Assembly (NCBI RefSeq): GCF_021650935.1
Contig: NZ_CP091244.1
Coordinates: forward strand, 3,658,001 to 3,722,000
Source of the DNA: Thiothrix winogradskyi
Lineage (GTDB): Bacteria > Pseudomonadota > Gammaproteobacteria > Thiotrichales > Thiotrichaceae
Length of the DNA stretch: 64,000 bases
Reading direction: 5' to 3'
Positions 53,098-62,345 of the stretch are shown here, piece after piece. Numbering within the stretch: the stretch's first letter is position 1; each line of letters starts with the position of its first letter. Position numbers and translations under genes: made by a program. The notes beneath the pieces are model-generated. The model was given only the letters and a program-made list of their open reading frames with translations. It was not told the origin of the DNA and did no database searches.

Positions 53098-53978
53098 AAT
53101 GGGGTAGAGCTGCGGTCATTGCGATTCCCACCACTTGGTTGGTGCTGTTTTTCCTGATTCCGTTTGTGGTGGTGTTCCAGATTTCTTTTAGCGAACCGGC
53201 GCTGACTCAACCGCCTTACACGCCCTTATTGGAATGGGATGCTGAAAACAGTACCGCTAACTTCGCCATTCATTTCAGCAATTACCGTTTTTTGCTGGAA
53301 GATTCCCTGTATTGGGACGCTTATTTAAGCTCACTCAAAATTGCGACCATTTCGACCTTAGTTATTTTGATAGTTGCCTATCCGATTGCTTACCTGATTG
53401 CGCGTAGCCGCCGTTATCGCCTTGTCTTGCTGGCACTGGTGATTTTACCGTTTTGGTCGTCATTCTTGCTGCGGGTGTATGCGTGGATGGGTTTTTTAGG
53501 AAAAAACGGGGTAATCAATAATTTCCTGATGTCCATCGGCATTATCGACCAGCCCTTAACCCTGTTGAATACTGATTTTGCGGTGTATATCGGGATTGTG
53601 TATACCTATTTGCCGTTTATGATTTTACCCTTGTATGCCACGCTGGAAAAACTCGACGAAAATCTGCTGGAAGCGTCGGCGGATTTAGGTTCGCGCCCGT
53701 ATCAAACCTTTTGGCATGTCATTTTTCCCTTGTCGCTACCCGGTATTATTGCGGGGAGTTTATTGGTGTTTATTCCTGTGATGGGGGAATTTGTGATTCC
53801 TGAATTGCTGGGCAGTGCCAATACGTTAATGATTGGGCGGGTATTGTGGGATGAATTTTTCCTGAATCGGGATTGGCCGATGGCGTCTGCCGTGGCTATT
53901 GTGATGCTGGCGGTATTGGTGTTGCCAATTATGCTGTTCCGCCGCACGCAGGGCGATGCTAAACGAGGTGGCGCATGA
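53094..53978 (+). CDS. potH: Putrescine ABC transporter permease PotH
   Basis: 294 residues from the ATG overlapping the potG stop; the upstream six codons of the frame lie in potG. Six membrane spans are visible, for example AVIAIPTTWLVLFFLIPFVV and LALVILPFWSSFLLRVYAW. The EAA loop, which contacts the ATPase, is in EKLDENLLEASADLGSRPY. It overlaps potI by ATGA. Confidence 0.95.
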   Translation: MKWGRAAVIAIPTTWLVLFFLIPFVVVFQISFSEPALTQPPYTPLLEWDAENSTANFAIHFSNYRFLLEDSLYWDAYLSSLKIATISTLVILIVAYPIAYLIARSRRYRLVLLALVILPFWSSFLLRVYAWMGFLGKNGVINNFLMSIGIIDQPLTLLNTDFAVYIGIVYTYLPFMILPLYATLEKLDENLLEASADLGSRPYQTFWHVIFPLSLPGIIAGSLLVFIPVMGEFVIPELLGSANTLMIGRVLWDEFFLNRDWPMASAVAIVMLAVLVLPIMLFRRTQGDAKRGGA

Positions 53979-54781
53979 AACGCTATTCCACTTTCTTACT
54001 GATCGCTGCCACCTTGGGGTTTTTATTCTTGTACACACCGATTATTGCGTTGGTGATTTACAGTTTTAATGCCTCTAAGCTGGTCACGGTATGGAGCGGG
54101 TTTTCTACCCAATGGTATGGCGCGTTATTGCAGAATCAGCAGGTCATGGATGCTGCCGCTACCAGTTTGAAAATCGCGGTGATCAGTGCAACCTTGGCGG
54201 TGATTTTAGGCACGATAGCGGGTTTCAGCCTGTCACGCTTGCGCAAGTTTCGAGGGAAAATGCTGCTGGTGGGCATGGTGACAGCCCCGCTGGTAATGCC
54301 GGAAGTGATTACCGGCTTATCCTTGCTGCTGCTGTTTGTCGGCATGGAAAGCCTGTTTGGTTGGCCTGCCGAACGTGGCACTCTCACGGTAATTATTGCC
54401 CACACCACGTTCTGCATGGCATATGTGGCAGTGATTGTGCAAGCACGCCTGTCGGATATGGATGAGTCGTTGGAAGAAGCCGCGTTGGACTTGGGCGCAC
54501 GCCCTGCATCGCTGTTTTTCCTGATTACCCTGCCCTTGATTACCCCCGCGCTCTTGTCAGGTTGGCTCTTGGCCTTTACGCTATCGTTTGACGATCTGGT
54601 TATCGCGAGCTTCACCTCTGGCCCCGGCAATAGCACCTTGCCGATGGTGATTTTTTCCAAAGTAAGGCTCGGTGTTAGCCCCGAAATGAATGCGCTGGCA
54701 ACCATTATGATGGCAGTCGTTGCCATTGGCGTTTTAATCGCTGTGTGGCAGTTGTCGCGCAGCAAACCAGTAAAAAGGTAA
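53975..54781 (+). CDS. potI: Putrescine ABC transporter permease PotI
   Basis: 268 residues; six-span permease partner of PotH. First span TFLLIAATLGFLFLYTPIIA; EAA loop in MDESLEEAALDLGARPASLF. Coupled to potH by a 4-base overlap; 7 bases before the amidotransferase gene. Confidence 0.95.
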   Translation: MKRYSTFLLIAATLGFLFLYTPIIALVIYSFNASKLVTVWSGFSTQWYGALLQNQQVMDAAATSLKIAVISATLAVILGTIAGFSLSRLRKFRGKMLLVGMVTAPLVMPEVITGLSLLLLFVGMESLFGWPAERGTLTVIIAHTTFCMAYVAVIVQARLSDMDESLEEAALDLGARPASLFFLITLPLITPALLSGWLLAFTLSFDDLVIASFTSGPGNSTLPMVIFSKVRLGVSPEMNALATIMMAVVAIGVLIAVWQLSRSKPVKR

Positions 54782-54788
54782 TCAAGCC

Positions 54789-55511
54789 ATGCTGATTGGC
54801 ATTCTGGAAACCGGACGTGCGCCGGATGAATTAATCCCCGAACACGGGACGTATACCACCATGTTTGCCGCCTTGTTGGGGCAAACCGACGCTGATTTAC
54901 GCTTTCAGGTATTTGCGGTGATGGATGGCGAATTCCCGGATTCGCCACAAGCCTGTGACGGCTGGTTAATCACCGGCTCGCGGCATGGCGTGTACGATGA
55001 TTTGCCCTGGTTAGAACCGTTAAAGGTATTGATCCGCCAGATTCAACAGGCACAAGTGCCGTTAATTGGCATTTGTTTTGGGCATCAAATAATGGCGGAA
55101 GCCTTGGGTGGCAAAGTGACCAAAGCACCGCAAGGCTGGGGCGTCGGGCGGCATCACTATCAGGTAGAGCAATCTTTGCCGTGGATGGGTTCAGCACCCG
55201 CCAACATCACCCTCAATGCCATGCATCAGGATCAGGTGATGGAATGTCCGCCGCAAGCGCGAGTGTTTCTGCAATCGGACTTTTGCCCGTATGCTGGGTT
55301 GGTTTATGGGACTTCAGCGTTCAGCGTGCAAGCTCACCCGGAATTTACGCTGGCGTTTGAACGTGCCTTGATTGAGCTGCGGGATGATGCGCCCTTGCCC
55401 CATGAGATTGCTGCACCAGCGTTGGCGGATCTGAATCAAGCCAATGCGGTTACGGACAGTGCTGAGGTTGCCCGTTGGATGGCGAATTTCTACATAATGG
55501 CAACCGGATAA
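54789..55511 (+). CDS. Class I glutamine amidotransferase, possible gamma-glutamyl-GABA hydrolase function
   Basis: 240 residues. The nucleophile elbow is PLIGICFGHQIMAEALGG (Cys near residue 97) and the second triad part is VQAHPEF. It is a free-standing class I GATase of the kind related to GuaA/YbgJ-type domains, not the larger PuuD-type peptidase C26. Its place at the end of the putrescine operon suggests that it removes the gamma-glutamyl group from gamma-glutamyl-GABA, the one step otherwise missing from this cluster; this is inference. The 3' end overlaps the convergent pheA by 22 bases. Confidence 0.75.
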   Translation: MLIGILETGRAPDELIPEHGTYTTMFAALLGQTDADLRFQVFAVMDGEFPDSPQACDGWLITGSRHGVYDDLPWLEPLKVLIRQIQQAQVPLIGICFGHQIMAEALGGKVTKAPQGWGVGRHHYQVEQSLPWMGSAPANITLNAMHQDQVMECPPQARVFLQSDFCPYAGLVYGTSAFSVQAHPEFTLAFERALIELRDDAPLPHEIAAPALADLNQANAVTDSAEVARWMANFYIMATG

Positions 55512-56593
55512 GACCCCAGCACCCGCACCACTTCCGCCTCATCACGCAACGCCGCCAATGCGCCGCTGATGTCCGCGTCCTGCTCATGCCCACGCACATC
55601 CAAAAAGAAAAAGTATTCCCAATTGGTGGTGCGAGCCGGACGCGATTCAATCCGCGTCATATCCACACCATTTTCCGCCAAGGGTTTCAGCAAGTGATAC
55701 AGCGAACCGGGGCGGTTACGGGTGGAAACCAACAACGACGTGCGATCATTGCCGCTGGGTGCAACCACCTGATCCCCAATCACCAAAAAGCGCGTGGTGT
55801 TATTGGGATTGTCTTCGATACTGTCCTGCACGATCTGCAAACCGTAAATCGGTGCAGCTTGACGGCTACCCAGTGCCGCCGCAGTATCATCGCTAGCAAC
55901 CAAACGCGCCGCTTCCGCGTTGCTGCTGACCGGAATGCGTTCGGCATGAGGCAAATGCTTATCCAGCCAATAACGGCATTGCGCCAACGATTGCGCGTGT
56001 GCATACACTTTTTGCACGCCTTGCCAGTTTTCATGCCGACACATTAGGTTTTGATGAATGCGCTGGGAAATTTCTCCGCAAATCCGCAAACCCGACTGCA
56101 TGAACATATCCAGCGTGTGCGTCACCACACCTTCGGTAGAATTTTCAATCGGCACAACCCCGTAACGCACCCGCCCTGCTTCCACTTCGCGAAATACTTG
56201 CGCAATCGAATCCACCGGCAACGTGCCGACATTCATCCCAAAATGTTTGAAGGTCGCTTCTTGGGTAAACGTCCCCGCTGGCCCCAAATACGCAATGCGC
56301 ATCGACTCTTCCAATGCCAAACACGACGCAATCACTTCGCGGAACAAGTGCGTAATTTGCTCATTGCGCAACGGGCCAGCATTCAACGACTGCATCCGCG
56401 TGAGGATTTGCGCCTCGCGTTCGGGGCGGTAAAATTTCGCATTCGGGTCTTCCGCCAGCTTGGTGTGCGCGACTTCTTCGGCACAGCGGGCGCGTTCGTT
56501 CAACAACGCCAGCAACTGGGTGTCGAGCGCATCAATACGTTCACGCAAGGCAGCGAGTGCCGTATTCGTGGCGGAAACAGTCGTGTTACTCAA
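55490..56593 (-). CDS. pheA: Bifunctional chorismate mutase/prephenate dehydratase (P-protein)
   Basis: 367 residues. Residues about 12-95 form an AroQ chorismate mutase (LRERIDALDTQLLALLNERA). Residues about 100-275 are the prephenate dehydratase (RIAYLGPAGTFTQEATFKHF, then VVPIENSTEGVVTHTLDMF and NNTTRFLVIG). A C-terminal ACT domain with SLLVSTRNRPGSLYHLLKPL and ESRPARTTNWEYFFFLD should bind phenylalanine for feedback. It starts with TTG, overlapping the serA stop by TTGA, so translation is coupled. Confidence 0.96.
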   Translation of the reverse strand: MSNTTVSATNTALAALRERIDALDTQLLALLNERARCAEEVAHTKLAEDPNAKFYRPEREAQILTRMQSLNAGPLRNEQITHLFREVIASCLALEESMRIAYLGPAGTFTQEATFKHFGMNVGTLPVDSIAQVFREVEAGRVRYGVVPIENSTEGVVTHTLDMFMQSGLRICGEISQRIHQNLMCRHENWQGVQKVYAHAQSLAQCRYWLDKHLPHAERIPVSSNAEAARLVASDDTAAALGSRQAAPIYGLQIVQDSIEDNPNNTTRFLVIGDQVVAPSGNDRTSLLVSTRNRPGSLYHLLKPLAENGVDMTRIESRPARTTNWEYFFFLDVRGHEQDADISGALAALRDEAEVVRVLGSYPVAIM

Positions 56594-57753
56594 AGCAATC
56601 TTACCTTCAAAACGCCGGGAATCGCGGCTAAGGCTACCCGTGTATCTTCATTCACCACCGAATCCACGTCCATCAGCGTGTAAGCCATATTGCCTTTGGA
56701 ATCGTTCAGCATGTGGGCGATATTCACGCCAGTCTGCCCCAGAACATGAGAAATTTTACCCAGCATATCCGGGTTATTCTGGTTTACCACCGCGATACGC
56801 GCCAGCCCAGTGCGGCGCAATTTCACATTCGGCAGATTGACGGAATTGCAGATATTACCGTTTTCGAGGTAATCGCGCACCTGATCAGCCACCATGATGG
56901 CGCAATTTTCTTCCGCCTCGCGAGTCGTTGCCCCCAAATGCGGTAAGGTCACGACACGCGGGTTGGCACGCAACGCATTGCTGGGAAAATCGCAGACGTA
57001 GGCGTATACCTTGCCGCTTTCCAAACCTGCCAATACCGCGCTATCGTCCAGAATACCGTCACGGGCAAAATTGAGCAGCACCACACCGTCTTTGAGCTTT
57101 TGCAGGCTTGCAGTATTGATCAGGTTACGTGTGCTATCAATCAGCGGGACATGGAAAGTGATGAAATCGGATTGTGCCAACAAAGCATCCAAATTGGGAG
57201 CAGCTTCCACGTCGGAATCGAGTTGCCAAGCGCGTTCGATGGTAATGGTCGGGTCGTAACCGATGACATTCATGCCAAGACTACGCGCTGCATTGGCGAT
57301 TTTCACACCGATTGCGCCCAAACCGATCACACCTAGCGTTCGACCTGGCAATTCAAAGCCGGTAAATTGCTTTTTGCTTGCTTCAACCACGACGCTCATT
57401 TCAGCGTCTGTACCTTGCAAACCACGCACGAAATCCATTGCGGGGCCGATATTTCGGCAACCGATCAGCATTCCAGCCAACACCAACTCTTTCACGGCAT
57501 TGGCGTTTGCACCGGGAGCATTAAATACCACCACCCCACGCTCAGAAAGCGTTTCAATGGGTACATTATTCGTCCCCGAACCCGCCCGTGCGACGGCTAA
57601 CAAGTTGTCACTAAACGGATAATCGTGGAGTTTGAAGGAACGGAGCAAGATAGCATCGGCATCAATGGCATGATCAGAAACCGTGTAGCGGTCAGCGGGG
57701 AGGCGGTTCAATCCTTTGGGGGAAATGGCGTTGAGGGTTTGAATGTTGTACAT
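56590..57753 (-). CDS. serA: D-3-phosphoglycerate dehydrogenase
   Basis: 387 residues from ATG 57753 with AAAGGA upstream. It oxidises 3-phosphoglycerate to start serine synthesis. NAD site is LGVIGLGAIGVKIANAARSL; catalytic residues appear in NFARDGILDD (Arg) and LPHLGATTREAEENC (His). An ACT domain (IAVVNQNNPDMLGKISHVLG) at the end likely senses serine. It lies between serC and pheA in one operon. Confidence 0.95.
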   Translation of the reverse strand: MYNIQTLNAISPKGLNRLPADRYTVSDHAIDADAILLRSFKLHDYPFSDNLLAVARAGSGTNNVPIETLSERGVVVFNAPGANANAVKELVLAGMLIGCRNIGPAMDFVRGLQGTDAEMSVVVEASKKQFTGFELPGRTLGVIGLGAIGVKIANAARSLGMNVIGYDPTITIERAWQLDSDVEAAPNLDALLAQSDFITFHVPLIDSTRNLINTASLQKLKDGVVLLNFARDGILDDSAVLAGLESGKVYAYVCDFPSNALRANPRVVTLPHLGATTREAEENCAIMVADQVRDYLENGNICNSVNLPNVKLRRTGLARIAVVNQNNPDMLGKISHVLGQTGVNIAHMLNDSKGNMAYTLMDVDSVVNEDTRVALAAIPGVLKVRLL

Positions 57754-57778
57754 GGGGGTATCCTTTCCTGTGGTGTTA

Positions 57779-57888
57779 CCCCTCACCCCAACCCCTCTCC
57801 CTCAAGGGGAGAGGGGCTAAAGAGAGGAGAATATCTTTATCTTGTCCCCCCTCGCCCCTTGAGGGAGAGGGGGTTAGGGGGTGAGGGG
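57779..57888. repeat. Inverted pair of GC-rich palindromic repeats
   Basis: The left arm (57779-57817; CCCCTCACCCCAACCCCTCT...) and right arm (57846-57888; ...GAGGGGGTTAGGGGGTGAGG) are reverse complements with few differences, separated by 28 AT-rich bases. Each arm has its own inner palindrome around CCCTCAAGGGG. The same family appears at 28.8 kb and inside mutS. Here it separates serC and serA in an otherwise continuous operon and could attenuate serA-pheA. Confidence 0.85.
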
Positions 57889-57892
57889 TTCT

Positions 57893-58978
57893 TTACCCGT
57901 TCTTCTTCGCAAAGTCTTGCATAAAGCTGACCAACGTATCGACGCCTGCTTCTGGCATGGCGTTGTAGATGCTGGCACGCATCCCGCCGACGGAACGATG
58001 GCCTTTCAAGGTGGTTAAACCCTGTTGCGCCGCTTCACTGAGGAACGCTTTGTCGAGATCAGCATTTGCCAACGTGAACGGGACATTCATCCACGAACGG
58101 CAATCCGCAGCGACGGGGCTGTTGTAGAAACCGCCGGATGCCTCAATCGCGGTGTAGAGCTTTTGTGCTTTGCGTTCGTTGAGGGTTGCCATGCCTGCCA
58201 AGCCGCCTTGCTGCTTGATCCACTTGAACACCAAACCCGCCAAATACCAGCCATAGGTGGCTGGGGTGTTGTACATGGATTCGTTATCTGAGTGGATTTT
58301 GTAATCAAACATGGTCGGCGTACCGGGCAAGGTTTCACCAATCAAGTCATCCCGCACAATCACGATGGTCAGACCCGCCGGGCCAATGTTTTTCTGCGCA
58401 CCGGCATAAATCAAGCCGAATTTGCTGACATCCAGTGGGCGTGACAGGATGGTAGACGACATATCCGCCACCAACGGCACATCACCTGTTTCAGGAACCC
58501 ACGCAAACTCCACCCCACGGATAGTTTCGTTCGGGGTGTAGTGCAAATAAGCAGCATTGGCATCGCACGTCCAAGTATCAAACGCCGGAACGCTGGTGTA
58601 ATTGCTCGCTTTGGTAGTAGCAACCACATTAACATTGCCGTAACGCTTGGCTTCTTTGATCGCTTTGGCTGACCAATCGCCGGTATCCACGTAATCCGCC
58701 GTGCCTTTGCCGCGCAATAGGTTTTGCGGAATCATCGCGAATTGGCTGCTTGCGCCACCTTGCAAAAACAGCACTTTGTAGTTAGCCGGAATACCCATGA
58801 TTTCGCGCAAATCCGCCTCGGCTTCAGCAGCGATGGACATGTATTCCTTGCCACGGTGGCTCATTTCCATCACCGACATGCCACTCCCGTTCCAGTCCAG
58901 CATTTCGGCTTGGGCTTGTTCAAGGACAGATTGCGGCAACATGGCAGGGCCTGCGCTGAAATTGAATACTCTTTTCAT
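57893..58978 (-). CDS. serC: Phosphoserine aminotransferase
   Basis: 361 residues, PLP-dependent class V. It makes phosphoserine from 3-phosphohydroxypyruvate. The N-terminus VFNFSAGPAMLPQSVLEQAQ is the SerC signature. The PLP Lys is in LIYAGAQKNIGPAGLTIV and the phosphate-binding HxR in LKGHRSVGGMRASIYN. It is 6 bases after gyrA on the same strand and upstream of serA, giving a gyrA-serC-serA-pheA order. Confidence 0.96.
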   Translation of the reverse strand: MKRVFNFSAGPAMLPQSVLEQAQAEMLDWNGSGMSVMEMSHRGKEYMSIAAEAEADLREIMGIPANYKVLFLQGGASSQFAMIPQNLLRGKGTADYVDTGDWSAKAIKEAKRYGNVNVVATTKASNYTSVPAFDTWTCDANAAYLHYTPNETIRGVEFAWVPETGDVPLVADMSSTILSRPLDVSKFGLIYAGAQKNIGPAGLTIVIVRDDLIGETLPGTPTMFDYKIHSDNESMYNTPATYGWYLAGLVFKWIKQQGGLAGMATLNERKAQKLYTAIEASGGFYNSPVAADCRSWMNVPFTLANADLDKAFLSEAAQQGLTTLKGHRSVGGMRASIYNAMPEAGVDTLVSFMQDFAKKNG

Positions 58979-58984
58979 GGGTGC

Positions 58985-61561
58985 TTATTCCTGATCGTCG
59001 GTTAAGTCTGTAGTGTCATCGTCAGCAGCATCGCTGGTATCGGTCAAAATCGGCGCAATCTGCACCAACTTTTCCCCATCATTGAGGCGGATCAGGGTCA
59101 CACCCTGTGTATTGCGCCCCACGATGGAAACGTCAGCAACGGGGGTGCGCACTAGCGTACCACCGTCGGTGATGAGCATGATTTGGCAATCATCGCGTAC
59201 CTGCACCGCACCGACCGCGTTACCGTTGCGGTCAGAGGTTTGGATCGCAATCACGCCTTGCCCGCCACGCCCTTGCTGCGAGAATTCTTCGGCACGGGTA
59301 CGTTTACCGTAACCGTTTTCGGTGGCAATCAACAATTCGCCTTCGCCCAGAATGATCAGCGCGTTGACTTCTTGCCCATCATCCATGCGGATACCGCGCA
59401 CGCCAGCCGCAGTACGCCCCATTGCCCGCACGTCGGATTCGTGGAAACGAATGGCTTTGCCGGAATTGCTGAACAGCATGACTTCGTTATCGCCATTGGT
59501 CACGGCAACATCAACCAATTGGTCGCCATCACGCAAATCAACCGCAATGATCCCAGCAGTACGCGGGCGTGAGAATTCCGTCAACGGGGTTTTCTTGACC
59601 GTGCCTTCCGAGGTTGCCATGAAGATGTATTTGTCTTCGGCGTATTCGCGAATCGGCAATACTGCGTTAATGCGTTCGCCTTCTTCCAGTGGCAGTAAGT
59701 TGACCATTGGCTTGCCGCGAGCACCGCGTCCGCCCATTGGCAACTGGTAAACTTTCAGCCAATACATGCGTCCACGGCTGGAGAAGCACAGCAAGGTGTC
59801 GTGCATACTCGCCACGAACAGTTTTTCGATGAAATCTTCGTCTTTCATCGCCGTCGCCGCTTTGCCACGTCCGCCACGTTTTTGCGCGCGGTAAGTGTCC
59901 AGCGTTTGCGCTTTGGCGTAACCGGCGTGCGAGAACGTGACCATGACTTCTTCGTCAGCAATCAGGTCTTCCATGCACAGGTCTTCGCCGACCACGTTGA
60001 TTTCGGTGCGCCGTGCATCGCCGTAAGTATCACGTACCAGCAGCAATTCATCACGGATCACTTGCAGCAAACGGTCAGGGTTAGCGAGGATTTCCAGCAA
60101 ATCGGCAATCTTTTCCAGCAATTCACGGTATTCGGCAAGGATTTTGTCTTTTTCCAAACCGGTTAAACGGTGCAAGCGTAAATCCAAAATCGCCTGTGCC
60201 TGCACTTCAGACAGCCAATAGCCATCGGGGCGCAAACCGTATTGTTCGGGCAAATCGTCGGGGCGACAGGTATCCGCACCGGCACGGCTGAGCATGTCGC
60301 TGACAATGCCTGCGTTCCATGCCCGTGACACCAAACCGAGTTTCGCATCGGTCGGGCTAGGTGCGGATTTGATCAGCGTAATAATGTCGTCGATGTTGGA
60401 GAGCGCAACCGCCAAGCCTTCGAGGATATGGGCGCGTTCGCGGGCTTTACGCACTTCAAAAATCGTGCGGCGCGTAACGATCTCACGGCGGTGACGTAAG
60501 AAGGCTGCCAGTATATCCTTCAAATTCAACAAGCGTGGTTGACCGTCGATCAACGCCACCATATTGATGCCGAACACGCTCTGCATCTGGGTTTGCTTGT
60601 AGAGATTATTGATGATGACTTCGCCGGATTCGCCGCGCTTGAGTTCAATCACCATGCGCATCCCATCTTTGTCGGATTCGTCGCGCAATTCGGAGATGCC
60701 TTCAAGCTTTTTCTCTTTAACCAGTTCGGCGATTTTTTCCAGCAAACGCGCTTTGTTTACCTGATACGGTAACTCGGTGACGATGATGGTTTCGCGGTGG
60801 GTGCGTTCATCGACTTCGACATTGGCACGGGCGCGAACGTAAATGCGACCTTTGCCAGTGCGGTAGGCTTCGCGGATGCCGCGTGCGCCATTGATAATAC
60901 CGGCAGTGGGGAAATCAGGCCCCGGCAGGTATTCCATCAAATCGCTGATGTCCATATCGGGATCAGCCAGCAACGCGAGGCACGCATTCACGGTTTCGGT
61001 GATGTTGTGCGGGGGAATATTCGTCGCCATCCCGACCGCGATACCGGATGAACCGTTGATCAGCAGGTTAGGCAAGCGCGTGGGGAAAACGCTGGGTTCT
61101 TTCTCATTGCCATCGTAGTTGGGGACGAAATCGACGGTTTCTTTGTCGATGTCCATTTGCAATTCGTGGGCAATTTTGGACATGCGCACTTCGGTGTAAC
61201 GCATCGCAGCGGGTGAATCGCCATCGACTGAACCGAAGTTACCTTGCCCATCCACCAGCATGTAACGCAGCGAGAACGGTTGCGCCATGCGCACCATTGT
61301 ATCGTACACAGCGGTATCACCGTGCGGGTGGTATTTACCGATCACGTCACCGACGATACGTGCGGATTTTTTGTAGGGCTTGTTCCATTCGTTGCCGAGT
61401 TCGCTCATGGCAAACAACACACGGCGGTGGACGGGTTTCAAACCGTCGCGCACGTCTGGTAAAGCACGCCCGACGATGACACTCATCGCGTAGTCCAGAT
61501 AGGACTGACGCATTTCATCTTCGAGATTAACCGGGATAATTTCCTTGGCAAATGTGGCCAT
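58985..61561 (-). CDS. gyrA: DNA gyrase subunit A
   Basis: 858 residues. The active-site Tyr is in MRYTEVRMSKIAHEL. The quinolone-resistance region reads HPHGDTAVYDTMVRMAQ, with Thr at the position of E. coli Ser83 and Asp kept at 87. Thr83 is natural in Pseudomonas aeruginosa and need not signal selected resistance. The C-terminal beta-pinwheel has the GyrA box QKRGGRGKAA, which separates gyrase from Topo IV. The acidic tail (TDTSDAADDDTTDLTDDQE) is typical. Confidence 0.97.
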   Translation of the reverse strand: MATFAKEIIPVNLEDEMRQSYLDYAMSVIVGRALPDVRDGLKPVHRRVLFAMSELGNEWNKPYKKSARIVGDVIGKYHPHGDTAVYDTMVRMAQPFSLRYMLVDGQGNFGSVDGDSPAAMRYTEVRMSKIAHELQMDIDKETVDFVPNYDGNEKEPSVFPTRLPNLLINGSSGIAVGMATNIPPHNITETVNACLALLADPDMDISDLMEYLPGPDFPTAGIINGARGIREAYRTGKGRIYVRARANVEVDERTHRETIIVTELPYQVNKARLLEKIAELVKEKKLEGISELRDESDKDGMRMVIELKRGESGEVIINNLYKQTQMQSVFGINMVALIDGQPRLLNLKDILAAFLRHRREIVTRRTIFEVRKARERAHILEGLAVALSNIDDIITLIKSAPSPTDAKLGLVSRAWNAGIVSDMLSRAGADTCRPDDLPEQYGLRPDGYWLSEVQAQAILDLRLHRLTGLEKDKILAEYRELLEKIADLLEILANPDRLLQVIRDELLLVRDTYGDARRTEINVVGEDLCMEDLIADEEVMVTFSHAGYAKAQTLDTYRAQKRGGRGKAATAMKDEDFIEKLFVASMHDTLLCFSSRGRMYWLKVYQLPMGGRGARGKPMVNLLPLEEGERINAVLPIREYAEDKYIFMATSEGTVKKTPLTEFSRPRTAGIIAVDLRDGDQLVDVAVTNGDNEVMLFSNSGKAIRFHESDVRAMGRTAAGVRGIRMDDGQEVNALIILGEGELLIATENGYGKRTRAEEFSQQGRGGQGVIAIQTSDRNGNAVGAVQVRDDCQIMLITDGGTLVRTPVADVSIVGRNTQGVTLIRLNDGEKLVQIAPILTDTSDAADDDTTDLTDDQE

Positions 61562-61632
61562 ATTATTGTTCGATCACCTAAATCATGAAGTGCGCGATTA
61601 TACCAGAAAAAGTAAGGATGTGCGCATTTGCG

Positions 61633-62013
61633 TTAAGCGCTTTGATTGGCTAAGGCGCGTTCCACATCGGCTTCGGCAATCGGAAATGCCAACGTCACCA
61701 GCGGGAACCGCTCCGTCAGCCGTGCCAACTGGTGGGCATATTCACGGTCGTAAAACACCACCACACGCGTATCTGCAAAACGCTGCACCACCGCCATCAT
61801 GGATTCCAAACTGCTGGTGCGATCACGAAAATCCGACTGGAAGTTGAATTCCGCCACAATCACCGCTGGCGTGTTTTTCTTCAGGAATTGCAGCACTTTG
61901 CGCATACTGGTTTCTCGCGCCACGGTGTAACCCATGCGCTGGTACAGCGGGGTAAAATCCGGGTAGCCGCCCAATTCGACAATACTCAGTAACAATTTTG
62001 CGGAGTCTGGCAT
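61633..62013 (-). CDS. Conserved hypothetical protein, receiver-like fold possible
   Basis: 126 residues with alternating strands and helices: LLLSIVELGG, PAVIVAEFNF, DTRVVVFYDRE, LVTLAFPIAEADVERAL. The order resembles a response-regulator receiver domain, but the acidic pocket and conserved Thr/Lys are not convincing. No family recognised. It is 71 bases upstream of gyrA on the same strand and 20 bases after a gene-free region. Confidence 0.6.
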   Translation of the reverse strand: MPDSAKLLLSIVELGGYPDFTPLYQRMGYTVARETSMRKVLQFLKKNTPAVIVAEFNFQSDFRDRTSSLESMMAVVQRFADTRVVVFYDREYAHQLARLTERFPLVTLAFPIAEADVERALANQSA

Positions 62014-62345
62014 TCGGTGTTTTCCTATTGAACAGTAGGGGTTAGTCGAGATACCAATAATAAAGATCTTTGAGAAGGAAATGGAGGCTGAACTCCCTAC
62101 TGAAAAACCATTGTAACATTATGTTATTTCGGGTTTTTCCTTCTTTCACTTTCTTCACGTACCAACAAAAATACCAACACTAAAGAATCTACCCCATGTT
62201 TTACCACACTACTGTTTAGGTTGCTACGCCCTGCCCTTTGGTTGTGCCAGCCGTAGCGCCAGTTATCGCCCGCCCTGCCCTTGGATCCGGTTTTGCCTTT
62301 TTAGGTCGCCCGTGGGAAATAAAAAAAAGGTCATGGGGCTGGCAC
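62014..62345. other. Gene-free stretch at a probable mobile-element boundary
   Basis: No credible ORF. It holds short direct repeats of a TACCAA-type motif (in GATACCAATAA at 62050, and GTACCAACAAAAATACCAAC near 62160) and two copies of CCCTGCCCTT (62229 and 62272 areas). Small repeated sites near the junction between a housekeeping gene cluster and a replication module could be integrase or excisionase sites, but no integrase or att pair can be named from this window. Confidence 0.4.

Noticed and set aside
55475..56683. Long plus-strand ORFs opposite pheA
   Set aside because: pheA has complete domain structure on minus; these frames are rich in His/Arg/Gln as is typical of antisense shadows.
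61300..61345. gyrA quinolone-resistance mutation (Thr at position 83)
   Set aside because: Thr83 is the normal residue in some gammaproteobacteria, such as Pseudomonas aeruginosa, so the sequence alone does not show selected resistance.
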